This document shows positions 17,953 to 26,494 of a DNA stretch of 64,000 nt, in pieces. Positions within the stretch are counted from its first letter, which is position 1. Each line of letters opens with the position of its first letter. Source of the DNA: Brevibacillus brevis (lineage in GTDB: Bacteria; Bacillota; Bacilli; Brevibacillales; Brevibacillaceae); the NCBI RefSeq assembly GCF_900637055.1, contig NZ_LR134338.1, positions 2,676,001 to 2,740,000 of the forward strand, written 5' to 3'. Both the position numbers and the translations under genes were made by a program. Under the pieces are notes generated by a model. That model saw only the letters and a list, made by a program, of their open reading frames with translations. It did not search any database and was not told the origin of the DNA.

Positions 17953-18638
17953 GAAAGCTGGAGGTTCTCATCGTAGAGGACGATATGCGGATTATCGATA
18001 TCAACAAGCGATTTGTCAGCAAGATTGAAGGTTTTGAAGTAATTGCTACAGCAACGAATGGGACGGATGCCAAAGAATTGCTGTCTTGTACCCGCCCTCA
18101 GCTGGTTTTATTGGATGTGTACTTGCCTGACATGCTGGGAACGGAGCTGGTCTGGTATATTCGGCAACATTACCGCGAAGTAGACGTGATCATGATCACC
18201 GCAGCCAAGGAAATGGAAATGGTACAGGAAGCGTTGCGCGGTGGAGTATATGATTACATCGTCAAGCCGCTGGTTTTCGAGCGTTTTCGTGAACGGTTGG
18301 AAAGCTATCGCGAGCATGTCATTCGGACGAGAGAAGCTGTCGAGGTAGACCAGGAAGTCATTGACCAAATGCTGACCAGAAGGCTGGTCGCCCCGAAAAA
18401 TCGAGATGTGCTTGCACCAAAAGGGATTGACCTCTTGACTCTGGAAAAAGTAATCGAAGCGATCAGACAGACGGGAGACAAGGGGGTCTCGGCGGAGGAA
18501 ATTGGCCGCGAGATTGGTACCAGTCGAACAACAGCGCGACGGTATTTAGAATACTTGGTTCTGGAAAAAAAGGCGCGTGCTGACTTGATTTATGGCACAG
18601 TGGGCAGACCGGAAAGAAAATATCGCTATCTTCCATAA
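17949..18638 (+). CDS. CitB/DctR-type response regulator
   Basis: A 229-residue regulator. The receiver domain has the acidic pocket EDDMR, the phospho-acceptor Asp in VLLDVYLPD and the lysine in DYIVKPL. The C-terminal half is a winged helix (VSAEEIGREIGTSRTTARRYLEYL) as in CitB, DcuR and MalR. The start is a TTG overlapping the kinase stop, with GGAGGTGG just upstream. It likely activates tctCBA, which begins about 150 bp downstream. The 18639-18786 gap is the probable target region; no clear repeat was identified in it. Confidence 0.88.
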   Translation: MRKLEVLIVEDDMRIIDINKRFVSKIEGFEVIATATNGTDAKELLSCTRPQLVLLDVYLPDMLGTELVWYIRQHYREVDVIMITAAKEMEMVQEALRGGVYDYIVKPLVFERFRERLESYREHVIRTREAVEVDQEVIDQMLTRRLVAPKNRDVLAPKGIDLLTLEKVIEAIRQTGDKGVSAEEIGREIGTSRTTARRYLEYLVLEKKARADLIYGTVGRPERKYRYLP

Positions 18639-18786
18639 ATGATCCATGAACAATATGAACAAAAAGTGATTAATTTTCAAAATAGACCTTATGCACGAAA
18701 ACTATTCCTCTGACTTCCGCGGTGGTACATTATGTTCAGGCGTGACAGCGCTTACAAATAAGCGGGTTAAGGGGGATATTTGTTTG

Positions 18787-19845
18787 ATGAAAAGAAAAAA
18801 AGTGCTAATCACAGTGTCCACTTTTCTTACACTAGCATTGGCTGCTTGTGGTGGAGGTACTGGAAATACGGGAACAGCAAGTCCGGGAACGCAGCCAGCT
18901 CCATCGGCACAGCCTGCCGCAGAGGCATCCAAATACCCGGAAAAGCCGATCGTGTATGTGGCTCCATCCGGTGCAGGAGGGGGCTGGGATAAGACAGCTC
19001 GCTCGGTAGCAAAGGTGTTGGCGGAAAGCAAGCTGGTGACAGAAACCATTACGGTAGAAAACAAGCCGGGTGGCGGGGGAACCGTGTTTTTGGCTGAGTA
19101 TGTTAGCAAAGACAAAGGCAATCCTTATAAATTATTCGTGAGCTCTCCTCCTATCTTGATTAACAATAACAAAAAAGAGGGGAACAGCCCATTTGGATAC
19201 AAGGATGTCACACCATTGGCGCAAATGACGAAAGATTTCGGCACCCTCGTTGTGAAAGCGGATTCACCACATAAGGACATCAAGAGCGTGCTGGACGCAA
19301 TCAAGGCTGACCCAAGCAAAATTACACTGGCAGGGGGTTCTGCTCCCGGATCGATGGATCATCTGATCGGCGTAATGCCAGCAGCTAAATACGGAATTGA
19401 TCCAAAAAGCGTAAAATACGTCTCTTATGATGGCGGCGGAGAAGCAATGGCTGCTTTGTTGGGCGGCAATGCGGATATCATTGCAACAGATGCTTCCAGC
19501 GTGGGTGAGTATCTGAAAGCAGGTAAAATTCGCGTACTGGGCGTCACTTCCGATGAACGTCTCGGCGGCGATTTGAAAGATATTCCGACGTTAAAAGAGC
19601 AAGGCATTGATGCAACGTTCACGATTTGGCGCGGTGTCTTCGGTCCGGCTGATATGCCAGCAGACGCAAAAGCTTACTGGGATGCAAAGCTGAAAGAACT
19701 TTCCACGCATGAGGCATGGACAAAAGAATTGGCGGCAAACGGTTGGGAAAGCGAGTACAAGGACGCTGCTGCTTTCACAGCATTCCTGGACGAACAAGAT
19801 AAGCAGGTCAAAGAACTGTTGACATCACTTGGTATGTCGAAGTAG
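18787..19845 (+). CDS. tctC: tripartite tricarboxylate transporter, substrate-binding lipoprotein TctC
   Basis: A 352-residue extracytoplasmic solute receptor. MKRKKVLITVSTFL leads to a lipobox LALAAC, so it is a membrane-anchored lipoprotein. The mature part has a low-complexity Gly/Ala/Pro linker, then family motifs YVAPSGAGGGWDKTAR, VENKPGGGGTVF and LAGGSAPGSMDHL. It delivers citrate or similar acids to TctAB. The ATG at 18787 follows AAGGGGGAT at 18769-18776; a TTG at 18784 is possible. A strong hairpin follows, before tctB. Confidence 0.88.
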   Translation: MKRKKVLITVSTFLTLALAACGGGTGNTGTASPGTQPAPSAQPAAEASKYPEKPIVYVAPSGAGGGWDKTARSVAKVLAESKLVTETITVENKPGGGGTVFLAEYVSKDKGNPYKLFVSSPPILINNNKKEGNSPFGYKDVTPLAQMTKDFGTLVVKADSPHKDIKSVLDAIKADPSKITLAGGSAPGSMDHLIGVMPAAKYGIDPKSVKYVSYDGGGEAMAALLGGNADIIATDASSVGEYLKAGKIRVLGVTSDERLGGDLKDIPTLKEQGIDATFTIWRGVFGPADMPADAKAYWDAKLKELSTHEAWTKELAANGWESEYKDAAAFTAFLDEQDKQVKELLTSLGMSK

Positions 19846-19850
19846 GGAGA

Positions 19851-19872
19851 GGAGGGGCACCCCCTCCTTTTT
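19851..19872 (+). terminator. intra-operon terminator/attenuator between tctC and tctB
   Basis: GGAGGGG-CAC-CCCCTCC followed by TTTTT is a compact perfect hairpin. It should let only part of the transcription pass, giving more binding protein than membrane subunits. Confidence 0.85.
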
Positions 19873-19892
19873 CCACACCTTAGGAGGTATAC

Positions 19893-20360
19893 ATGAACCT
19901 GATGTTTGATCGGATCGGCAGCCTGTTTTTTGCACTAGTAGGCGCACTCTTTATTGTCGAAAGTCAAAATATTTCGTCTAGTGCATACGGAAGTCAGGTC
20001 GGGCCGAATATGTTTCCTTTTGGGCTTGGCGTCATCCTGATCCTGTTGAGCTTGCGATTGTTGTGGGAGACCTATAAAAAAGGAGTGGCTGCTTCCACAT
20101 CTGAGTCACAGAGTCCACTGCGATACAAGCGGTTTTTATTCATTTTGGCAGCGACAGTCTTGTATGTTTTGTTGTTGGAGAAACTCGGTTATGTCATCTC
20201 GAGCTTCGCTTTCCTTCTGTACGCCTTCACCATGATGGGAAGTAAAAGCGTTTTGAAATCGGGAATCGTTTCCCTGCTGTTTTCAATAGGAGTTTATGTC
20301 ATCTATGTGCATTTGCTTAAAGGTACGCTTCCAGGACTACCTGCCTGGCTAGGCGTCTAG
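19893..20360 (+). CDS. tctB: tripartite tricarboxylate transporter, small membrane subunit TctB
   Basis: A 155-residue protein with four hydrophobic helices in the TctB pattern (start to LFIVESQNIS, then GPNMFPFGLGVILILLSL and two C-terminal helices). It forms the transporter with TctA. The ATG follows TTAGGAGGTATAC. It lies 17 bp upstream of tctA. Confidence 0.85.
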   Translation: MNLMFDRIGSLFFALVGALFIVESQNISSSAYGSQVGPNMFPFGLGVILILLSLRLLWETYKKGVAASTSESQSPLRYKRFLFILAATVLYVLLLEKLGYVISSFAFLLYAFTMMGSKSVLKSGIVSLLFSIGVYVIYVHLLKGTLPGLPAWLGV

Positions 20361-20377
20361 GGAGGGGATAGATTAGC

Positions 20378-21904
20378 ATGAGTGCATTGCAATTTTTGGC
20401 GGATGGTTTTCTCGTTGCCTTACAGTGGCATAATCTTGTCTTTGCCTTTATTGGCGTCCTGATCGGTACTGCGGTAGGTGTCCTTCCCGGCATCGGTCCA
20501 ATGAGCGGAGTCGCGTTATTGATGCCCGTTACGGCTTCCTTGACCTCTGGCTTACCTCCTGAAAGTGCGGCGGCTAGCGCACTGATTTTGTTGGCAGGCG
20601 TTTATTATGGTGCGATGTACGGTGGTTCCACAACGTCCATTTTGTTAAATACGCCGGGTGAATCCTCCTCTGTTGTTACGACATTGGACGGCTATCAGAT
20701 GGCGAAACAGGGACGTGCTGGCGCAGCGTTGTCGATTGCAGCGATCGGTTCTTTTGTCGCGGGTCTCGTGGCGCTGATTGCTCTTGTGTTTTTGGCTGAT
20801 CCATTATCCGATCTCGCTTTGAAATTCGGCCCTGCTGAATATTTCTCCCTCATGCTTCTCGGCTTGTGTGCGGTCAGCGGACTGGGGGGGAAGTCGATGA
20901 CCAAAGCCCTCATTATGACAGTCATGGGACTCTTGCTTGCGACAATTGGGATGGATACCGTTTCGGGAGTGGCGCGATTTACCTACGATATTCCCGATTT
21001 GTACCAAGGCTTGGAGTTCCTCACGATAGCAGTTGGTTTGTTTGCCCTTGGAGAAGTGTTCAAGACAATCCTGGAAGACGATCAATCGACCAAGGAAATT
21101 ATTAAAGTGGGGCGAGTACTCCCTACGAAGCAAGACCTAAAAGAAAGTGCCGGACCGATTACACGCGGCTCGTTGCTCGGGTTTTTCATTGGCGTCTTGC
21201 CTGGTGCTGGCGCTACCCTCGCATCTTTCTTCTCGTATATTTTTGAGAAAAAGCTCAGCAAAGATCCTAGCCGCTTTGGAAAAGGAGCGATCGCAGGTGT
21301 AGCAGCACCGGAGTCTGCAAACAATGCTGCTTCTGGCGGTGCGATGATTCCTCTGTTGACGTTGGGCATTCCAGGGTCCGGTACCACTGCAATTTTAATG
21401 GGGGCATTATTGATGTATAACGTACAGCCCGGACCGCTCTTATTCGCTGATCATCCGCAAATTGCTTGGGGATTAATTGCAAGTATGTTTATCGGGAATG
21501 TGATGCTGCTGGTTTTGAACATGCCATTAGTGAAAGTGTTTGCAAAAATCATTGAAACACCGTCCCATTTCCTGATTCCACTCATTATCGCGATTTCCGT
21601 TTTCGGTGTGTACGCAGTGCAAATTAGTACATTTGACTTGATTTTGCTCGTGATTTGTGGGGTAGCTGGCTATTTCCTGACGAAAAACGATTTTCCGCTA
21701 GCACCGCTCGTCCTCGGCCTTGTTTTGGGACCGATGATTGAAAATAACATGAGAAGAGCATTGACCACCTCGAATGGTGACTTTTCTATCTTCTTGACGA
21801 AGCCGCTTTCCGCTGCTTTTCTGATTTGTGCGCTTCTTTGGTTGCTGATCCCTATCTTCTTGAAGCGCAGAGGGAAGCAAGTCATTATCAGTGAAGAAGC
21901 GTAA
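20378..21904 (+). CDS. tctA: tripartite tricarboxylate transporter, large membrane subunit TctA
   Basis: A 508-residue membrane protein with about twelve helices. Typical TctA motifs are LIGTAVGVLPGIGPMSGVALLMP, ILLAGVYYGAMYGGSTTSIL and GVLPGAGATLASFFSY, plus GIPGSGTTAILMGALL in the second half. The repeated glycine/proline motifs reflect its internal duplication. It drives cation-coupled uptake of citrate or related acids with TctB and TctC. The ATG follows GGGAGGGG. Confidence 0.9.
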   Translation: MSALQFLADGFLVALQWHNLVFAFIGVLIGTAVGVLPGIGPMSGVALLMPVTASLTSGLPPESAAASALILLAGVYYGAMYGGSTTSILLNTPGESSSVVTTLDGYQMAKQGRAGAALSIAAIGSFVAGLVALIALVFLADPLSDLALKFGPAEYFSLMLLGLCAVSGLGGKSMTKALIMTVMGLLLATIGMDTVSGVARFTYDIPDLYQGLEFLTIAVGLFALGEVFKTILEDDQSTKEIIKVGRVLPTKQDLKESAGPITRGSLLGFFIGVLPGAGATLASFFSYIFEKKLSKDPSRFGKGAIAGVAAPESANNAASGGAMIPLLTLGIPGSGTTAILMGALLMYNVQPGPLLFADHPQIAWGLIASMFIGNVMLLVLNMPLVKVFAKIIETPSHFLIPLIIAISVFGVYAVQISTFDLILLVICGVAGYFLTKNDFPLAPLVLGLVLGPMIENNMRRALTTSNGDFSIFLTKPLSAAFLICALLWLLIPIFLKRRGKQVIISEEA

Positions 21905-21920
21905 CATCCTATTATTTGTC

Positions 21921-21949
21921 TTGACAGCATCCTCGCGAGCCCGTATCAT
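21921..21949 (+). promoter_or_regulatory. sigma-A promoter
   Basis: TTGACA (21921-21926), a 17-bp spacer and TATCAT (21944-21949) form a near-consensus promoter for the acetyltransferase at 22015. Confidence 0.75.
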
Positions 21950-21967
21950 TGGAAAAATTTCGGGGAA

Positions 21968-21997
21968 CTGTTCTGTTTGATGGATGCAGCAGAACAG
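21968..21997 (+). promoter_or_regulatory. 5' UTR hairpin before the acetyltransferase
   Basis: CTGTTCTG is mirrored by CAGAACAG, 14 nt apart, between the promoter and the ribosome binding site at about 22001. It could be an operator or an RNA hairpin. Confidence 0.35.
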
Positions 21998-22014
21998 TAG
22001 AGGAGCGAACAGAC

Positions 22015-22605
22015 ATGTTAAACATTGAACCTGTTATCTTGGAAGGCAAGCTGGTCCGATTGGAGCCGCTCAGAATGGCTCATGTGGACGGAATCTGGGA
22101 AGCAGGCGCATACGAAGAGATTTGGCCGTATATGTCCGTTACCATTCGAACGAGAGAAGATGCTCAGGCTTTTATCCTGCAGGCTTTGAAAAATGAACAA
22201 GCCCAGACAGAACTCCCATTCGTCATCATTCGCCAAGCAGATGAGCAGATCATCGGGAGCACGAGATTCTTAGGGATAGCGAAAAAGGATCGCGGATTGG
22301 AAATCGGGTTTACCTGGCTGACCCCGTCCGTTTGGAAAACGGGCGTCAATACGGAATGTAAATGGCTTCTCCTGCGCCACTGCTTCGAACAACTGGGTTG
22401 TATACGCGTACAGCTCAAGACAGATTCTCGCAATTTGAATTCGCAACGTGCCATTGCCCGAATCGGTGGCGTTCGAGAAGGTGTCCTGCGCAATCACATG
22501 GTGATGCCAGATGGATACATTCGCGACTCGGTATACTTTAGCATTCTCGACCGTGAATGGCCAGAAGCCAAGCAAAAGCTGCAATTGTTGCTGTTTGGTG
22601 AATAA
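22015..22605 (+). CDS. GNAT acetyltransferase (RimJ/RimL-like)
   Basis: A 196-residue acetyltransferase of the RimJ/RimL/SpeG-like group. It opens with ILEGKLVRLEPLRMAHVDG, has FVIIRQADEQIIGSTRFL in the middle, and LEIGFTWLTPSVWKTGVNTE followed by RVQLKTDSRNLNSQRAIARIGG, the usual acetyl-CoA binding and packing motifs. The acceptor could be a protein N-terminus, an amino acid or a small amine. The start is the ATG at 22015 after AGAGGAG. It has its own promoter. Confidence 0.8.
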   Translation: MLNIEPVILEGKLVRLEPLRMAHVDGIWEAGAYEEIWPYMSVTIRTREDAQAFILQALKNEQAQTELPFVIIRQADEQIIGSTRFLGIAKKDRGLEIGFTWLTPSVWKTGVNTECKWLLLRHCFEQLGCIRVQLKTDSRNLNSQRAIARIGGVREGVLRNHMVMPDGYIRDSVYFSILDREWPEAKQKLQLLLFGE

Positions 22606-22699
22606 AGGCTTGGATTGATTGAAGGGCGATCAGAGCATGTGTACAATAGGGGTGAACCAAGAGGGTTTACTCTGACAAGACCCGGAAAAGAGGGTATAC

Positions 22700-23116
22700 A
22701 TGAGACTGCGTTTGTCACTACCGGGCTATTTGTTACTGCTCGGGGATCTGATTGCCTTTGTGCTCTTTGTTTATTACGGAAAAATCATTCATAACTACCC
22801 TGTCACTGTCATGGGAATTATCGAAACATTAGCCCCGTTCCTGGTGGGATGGATCGTCGCGATTCTGCTTTTCAAGAGCTACGGACAGCGAACGTATGAA
22901 TCGGCGGGCCGACAATTATTATCGGTACTGATTACTTGGACAGTAGCCGCACCAATTGGCTTACTGATCCGCTCCTGGTGGACAGGTGTACCGATTACGC
23001 TTATTTTTGCAGGTGTGACTTATTTCATTACGCTTGCGTTTTTGCTCGGGTGGCGTGTACCGTTTGCCATCGGCTACGCGATCTACAAACGCAATAGACT
23101 ACTTTCAACCAGCTAA
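22700..23116 (+). CDS. DUF3054-like membrane protein
   Basis: A 138-residue protein with four hydrophobic helices (YLLLLGDLIAFVLFVYYG, a second around PFLVGWIVAILLF, a third around VLITWTVAAPIGLLI, then ITLIFAGVTYFITLAFLLG). The overall pattern fits the DUF3054 family, whose function is unknown. The ATG follows AAGAGGG, and TTGAAG-17-TACAAT at 22619-22647 is a possible promoter. Confidence 0.65.
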   Translation: MRLRLSLPGYLLLLGDLIAFVLFVYYGKIIHNYPVTVMGIIETLAPFLVGWIVAILLFKSYGQRTYESAGRQLLSVLITWTVAAPIGLLIRSWWTGVPITLIFAGVTYFITLAFLLGWRVPFAIGYAIYKRNRLLSTS

Positions 23117-23171
23117 TAAAGTGACCCGAATTGGTTACGCTATCCTATGAACGACTTAGGAGGTGAATCAA

Positions 23172-23303
23172 TTGGGAAAGAACAACAACAGCAAAGACCT
23201 CGGAAAAAACCGTGGGAAAACGCTGGATGAAAATGATCGCAACACAAATTTGAGACAATCTAACCATAATGATCGAAATGAAGGAACTGCAAAAGACCGC
23301 TGA
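23172..23303 (+). CDS. 43-residue hydrophilic protein, possibly a small spore protein
   Basis: The frame starts at TTG behind an excellent TTAGGAGGTGAATCA site and encodes 43 residues rich in Asn, Lys, Asp and Arg (opening MGKNNNSKDLGKNRGK). It has no Cys, Trp or hydrophobic stretch. The composition resembles minor small acid-soluble spore proteins such as SspN or SspP, but no family motif is certain. The stop codon lies inside a terminator stem, so the gene is a compact unit. Confidence 0.6.
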   Translation: MGKNNNSKDLGKNRGKTLDENDRNTNLRQSNHNDRNEGTAKDR

Positions 23304-23319
23304 GCAATCAGCGGTTTTC
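23296..23319 (+). terminator. terminator overlapping the stop codon of the small gene
   Basis: ACCGCTGA-GCAA-TCAGCGGT is followed by TTT; the left arm contains the TGA stop. Confidence 0.75.
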
Positions 23320-23386
23320 TACATTGATACAGGTCATGATGTGATATAATAGATTTTGTTTTTTTCTAGCGAGTGGGGGGAAACGT

Positions 23387-23749
23387 ATGACGGAACCGAT
23401 GCAGAATGTACAGCCGGTGACCTTGTCGTCACAGGCGTTTTTACTTTTGTGCAGACTATATGATGGCTGCTATGACGAATTGAAGCAAAATGAGCAGGTT
23501 CGCGAACTCGTGGAGTCCATCGGAGATATTTTGTTGGCGGGCGTGGAGACGTTGGAGAAACAGGAAACCAAGCCGAAAAATATTACCTTTCCACTTACCG
23601 TGCAACAAGCATTTTTCTTGCGTCGGCTAGTCATTGAGCTGTTGGCTCAGTCGCCGACGGACAAAGAAGACCGAACGACGCAATGGCTGCAGGAATGTGT
23701 GGCAGCACTCGCCGGAGGCGGTGTCCAACCCGATGTCAAGCACTCATGA
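23387..23749 (+). CDS. hypothetical protein upstream of tenI
   Basis: A 120-residue soluble, mostly helical protein (SQAFLLLCRLYDGCYDEL at the start, PLTVQQAFFLRRLVIELLAQ in the middle). I do not recognise it. The ATG follows GTGGGGGGAAA, and an extended -10 (TGATATAAT at 23342-23350) lies upstream. Its end overlaps the start of tenI by 17 bp, so translation is probably coupled. Confidence 0.6.
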   Translation: MTEPMQNVQPVTLSSQAFLLLCRLYDGCYDELKQNEQVRELVESIGDILLAGVETLEKQETKPKNITFPLTVQQAFFLRRLVIELLAQSPTDKEDRTTQWLQECVAALAGGGVQPDVKHS

Positions 23750-24356
23750 GCTGCATGTGATTACGAGCGGCCGGCATTCGCTTGAGGACGTATTGCGAAT
23801 GGCAGAAGCTGCTTATGCGGGTGGTATGAACTTTTTACACATACGGGAAAAACATCGTACCGCAAAGGAATGCATGGACTGGGTAAAGGCGTTGGCGAAT
23901 GTCATCCCCCTTTCGGCCTTGATCGTGAATGATCGGGTGGACGTGGCTGCGGCGTCGGGTTGTGCTGGTGCTCACCTGGCATACCATAGTCTGTCTCCAG
24001 CGGAAGCGAGAATGGTGCTGAAGACTGGTCAAAAAATAGGGCGTTCCGTCCATTCCGTGGAGGAAGCACAGCAAGCCATTGCCGCAAAAGTCGATTATTT
24101 GCTCTACGGGCATATTTTTGCGAGTGGTTCGAAGCCGGGTCTAGCACCAAGAGGAACAATAGAACTCGCGCAAATGACGGCACGATTTACTATTCCGATC
24201 ATCGGACTCGGTGGAGTCACACCGGATCGGACGGCGCAAGTTTTGGAAGCAGGGTGTGCGGGCATTGCTGTCTTATCGGGGATTACCGATGCAGCAGATG
24301 CCAAGTCAGCAGCCAGCGCTTATCGAGCAGCATTGGATCGTTGGGAGGGAAAATAA
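23733..24356 (+). CDS. tenI: TenI-like thiazole tautomerase
   Basis: A 207-residue TIM-barrel protein of the ThiE/TenI family. NFLHIREKHRTAKEC, VNDRVDVAAASGCAGAHL, IGRSVHSVEEAQQA and GHIFASGSKPGLAPRG identify it. The histidine in RSVHS, typical of TenI, and the SKPG segment fit thiazole phosphate tautomerase rather than thiamine phosphate synthase. ATG 23733 was chosen by conservation; a GTG at 23721 is too close to GGAGG. It is followed 3 bp later by thiE. Confidence 0.8.
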   Translation: MSSTHELHVITSGRHSLEDVLRMAEAAYAGGMNFLHIREKHRTAKECMDWVKALANVIPLSALIVNDRVDVAAASGCAGAHLAYHSLSPAEARMVLKTGQKIGRSVHSVEEAQQAIAAKVDYLLYGHIFASGSKPGLAPRGTIELAQMTARFTIPIIGLGGVTPDRTAQVLEAGCAGIAVLSGITDAADAKSAASAYRAALDRWEGK

Positions 24357-24359
24357 AGT

Positions 24360-25022
24360 ATGCGAGATATACAAAGACTTCGGGAAAAGATGGGTGTATA
24401 CTTTGTCATTGGTACGCAGGACTGCGGGTATTCCAGCGAAAAGACCGTGCAAATTGTGGAAGCAGCATTGCGTGGAGGAGTGGGTACGCTTCAGTTGCGT
24501 GATAAAGGAAGCAAGCTGACTGCTGAGGAACAATACGAGCTGGGCAAACAGTTGCAACTGCTATGTCGTGACCATGATACCGTATTTTTTGTAAATGACG
24601 ATGTAGATCTGGCGATTCGCTTGCAGGCAGATGGCGTCCATGTCGGGCAAGATGATATGGCGTTGACGGAAGTACGAGCCAAAGTTGGCTCCGAGATGTA
24701 CATTGGTGTTTCGGCAGGTACGGTTGAAGAGGCGCTCGCAGCCCAGAACGGTGGCGTAGATTGTATCGGTGTAGGAGCGATGTTCGCTACACGTTCCAAG
24801 GCAGATGCTGGCGAGCCTATTGGACCAGTGGGGCTAGAGGAGATCCGTAAGGCAGTTGGTAATGACTTGCCTATCGTGGGGATTGGTGGCATTACACTGG
24901 AAAATGCTTCTGAAGTGCTTGCTGCCGGGGCCGATGGTGTCGCAATTATCAGTGCGATCAGCCATGCCGAATCACCTGAAGAAGCAGCCCAAGCGCTACA
25001 GCGGATTGTACGATCTCGTTAG
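24360..25022 (+). CDS. thiE: thiamine phosphate synthase
   Basis: A 220-residue TIM-barrel enzyme that joins HMP-pyrophosphate with thiazole phosphate. Motifs are TLQLRDKGS, VNDDVDLAIRLQADGVHVGQDDM, IGVSAGTVEEALAA and GVGAMFATRSKADAGEPIGP. The phosphate-binding VGIGGI and GVAIISAI strands are present. An AGGGAAAATAAAG stretch precedes the ATG. Only tenI accompanies it; no thiO, thiS, thiG, thiF or thiD gene is nearby, and no TPP riboswitch was recognised upstream. Confidence 0.9.
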   Translation: MRDIQRLREKMGVYFVIGTQDCGYSSEKTVQIVEAALRGGVGTLQLRDKGSKLTAEEQYELGKQLQLLCRDHDTVFFVNDDVDLAIRLQADGVHVGQDDMALTEVRAKVGSEMYIGVSAGTVEEALAAQNGGVDCIGVGAMFATRSKADAGEPIGPVGLEEIRKAVGNDLPIVGIGGITLENASEVLAAGADGVAIISAISHAESPEEAAQALQRIVRSR

Positions 25023-25108
25023 CACGGACAAGGCGACGATTACATATGGTAGGGTAATAGAAACAAACCAGGATGATGCGATATTGGCGATCAAAGGAGG
25101 TGAAGCCG

Positions 25109-26017
25109 ATGAAAAATCGGATTTACCGCATCGGATATGAATGGGTGAGCAAACGGGAATTGCTCGAGCGATTGTTCATGACCGACTGCATTCTTATCGA
25201 ACACAAGCGAATGCATCCCCCACCGGAGGATCAAGATACGGAGTTGCCACCAGAAAAGGAAGTTCATGCTGTTTTGGTTCGCAGTCAGCGCCGCCCGGGC
25301 GAATGGGTGACGTTTAACGGGCTTTACGAAATACAGACGAGAGAGCCCATCCCTTGGATAGATTCACCGCTGGAGTACCATCAATTCGGAGTAGAATTGA
25401 TTCCTGGTAATATTCGCAGGGAAAAGGCACCTCAAGGCAGGATACCCGCACGAACCAAGCTGCAAATCGCTGCTGTTCGACAAGATACGGTGTTTGTCAC
25501 TGTTCCTGGGCATCCGTCCAGGCGTTACGAAATGTCGTTGGCTCACGCACGTTTTGCCAAGGATAACCCGACAGAACTGGAAATGAAACTGCAAGTGTAC
25601 GCTTTTCCCCCACGCAACGATATTTTTGTGGATTGGTTATTGAAAGAAGGGCGCAAAACAGGAATCATTACGCGCCCCAATCAGGAAAGGGTAGAAAAAT
25701 CAGCTTTTCAGGTGTGGGAAGATCTACGACAAGAATACGGCATTAGTGTCAGCGCGGCATTGATTGCGATTAAACAGGCACTCATTGTTCTGGATCGTGC
25801 AGGTGTCGAGACTGACTTCCCATACCCGACCCAAGAGCGATCGGATATATCTTTGTTCAGCGAATCGGAGCGAGATGCCTTTTATTCCTACCAATCCGTT
25901 CGATGCGCGATGGCCGCTGTCGCTGCCCTGCTGACGGTAGACCCGAAAGATCCGTTGCAGGATACACTCTTGATGGATATCATGCTCGAGCAACAAATCA
26001 ACCGCAGGCGCGAATAG
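25109..26017 (+). CDS. hypothetical protein, 302 residues
   Basis: A soluble protein of unknown function. The first 110 residues look beta-rich (HAVLVRSQRRPGEWVTFNGLYEI) and the rest helical (AFQVWEDLRQEYGISVSAALIAIKQALIVL). No enzymatic motif is visible. ATG 25109 has a strong AAAGGAGGTGAAG site; the frame upstream of it is unlikely to be used. It follows thiE by 86 bp. Confidence 0.6.
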   Translation: MKNRIYRIGYEWVSKRELLERLFMTDCILIEHKRMHPPPEDQDTELPPEKEVHAVLVRSQRRPGEWVTFNGLYEIQTREPIPWIDSPLEYHQFGVELIPGNIRREKAPQGRIPARTKLQIAAVRQDTVFVTVPGHPSRRYEMSLAHARFAKDNPTELEMKLQVYAFPPRNDIFVDWLLKEGRKTGIITRPNQERVEKSAFQVWEDLRQEYGISVSAALIAIKQALIVLDRAGVETDFPYPTQERSDISLFSESERDAFYSYQSVRCAMAAVAALLTVDPKDPLQDTLLMDIMLEQQINRRRE

Positions 26018-26100
26018 CGTTTGCGGTTTTTAGGTTTTTCGCCAAAAGTAGTATAATGGGAGTTGGTAGATGAACCCAATGAAAAGGATGTGTGACCATC

Positions 26101-26391
26101 ATGTATGTATCCATGAACAGACTGACTGTACCAGAAGACTATCAATCCCATTTGGAACGCGCATTTGGTAATGGGGGAGAACGAATGAAGGAGGTTCCTG
26201 GTTTTTTGGAGTTCCTTTTCCTGGCACCAACGGAAGGTGACGAATACATCGTTTTTACGAAATGGACAGATGAGGAATCGTTTAAAAATTGGACAGAAAG
26301 CGAAGCTTTCAAGCGCGCACATACAGGAACTAACCCGAATAGCCCGGTAAAATCGGATTTGCGCAATTACGCTGTCAAATCCCATTCATAA
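26101..26391 (+). CDS. HmoA-like heme-degrading monooxygenase (ABM domain)
   Basis: A 96-residue dimeric alpha/beta-barrel protein. VSMNRLTVPEDYQSHLERAF, VPGFLEFLFL and FTKWTDEESFKNWTESEAF followed by KRAHTG match the ABM/IsdG-like HmoA group, which opens heme to release iron. A TATAAT (26052-26057) lies just upstream. The ATG at 26101 was chosen; GTG 26092 is possible but has poor spacing. A terminator follows directly. An antibiotic-biosynthesis monooxygenase role is an alternative. Confidence 0.75.
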   Translation: MYVSMNRLTVPEDYQSHLERAFGNGGERMKEVPGFLEFLFLAPTEGDEYIVFTKWTDEESFKNWTESEAFKRAHTGTNPNSPVKSDLRNYAVKSHS

Positions 26392-26395
26392 AGCG

Positions 26396-26429
26396 AAAGC
26401 ATTTGTCTCTGCGGGGGCAAATGCTTTTT
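26396..26429 (+). terminator. terminator after the HmoA-like gene
   Basis: AAAGCATTTG pairs with CAAATGCTTT, followed by TTT. Confidence 0.85.
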
Positions 26430-26494
26430 GGATGATTGAATAATAAACATCCTTTACCTTTTTATGCTCGATCGTGATATGATAGAAAATGTTG

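Noticed and set aside
18639..18786. Response-regulator binding repeats upstream of tctC
   Set aside because: AT-rich stretches and near repeats of TGAACA are present, but spacing and symmetry are not good enough to claim an operator.
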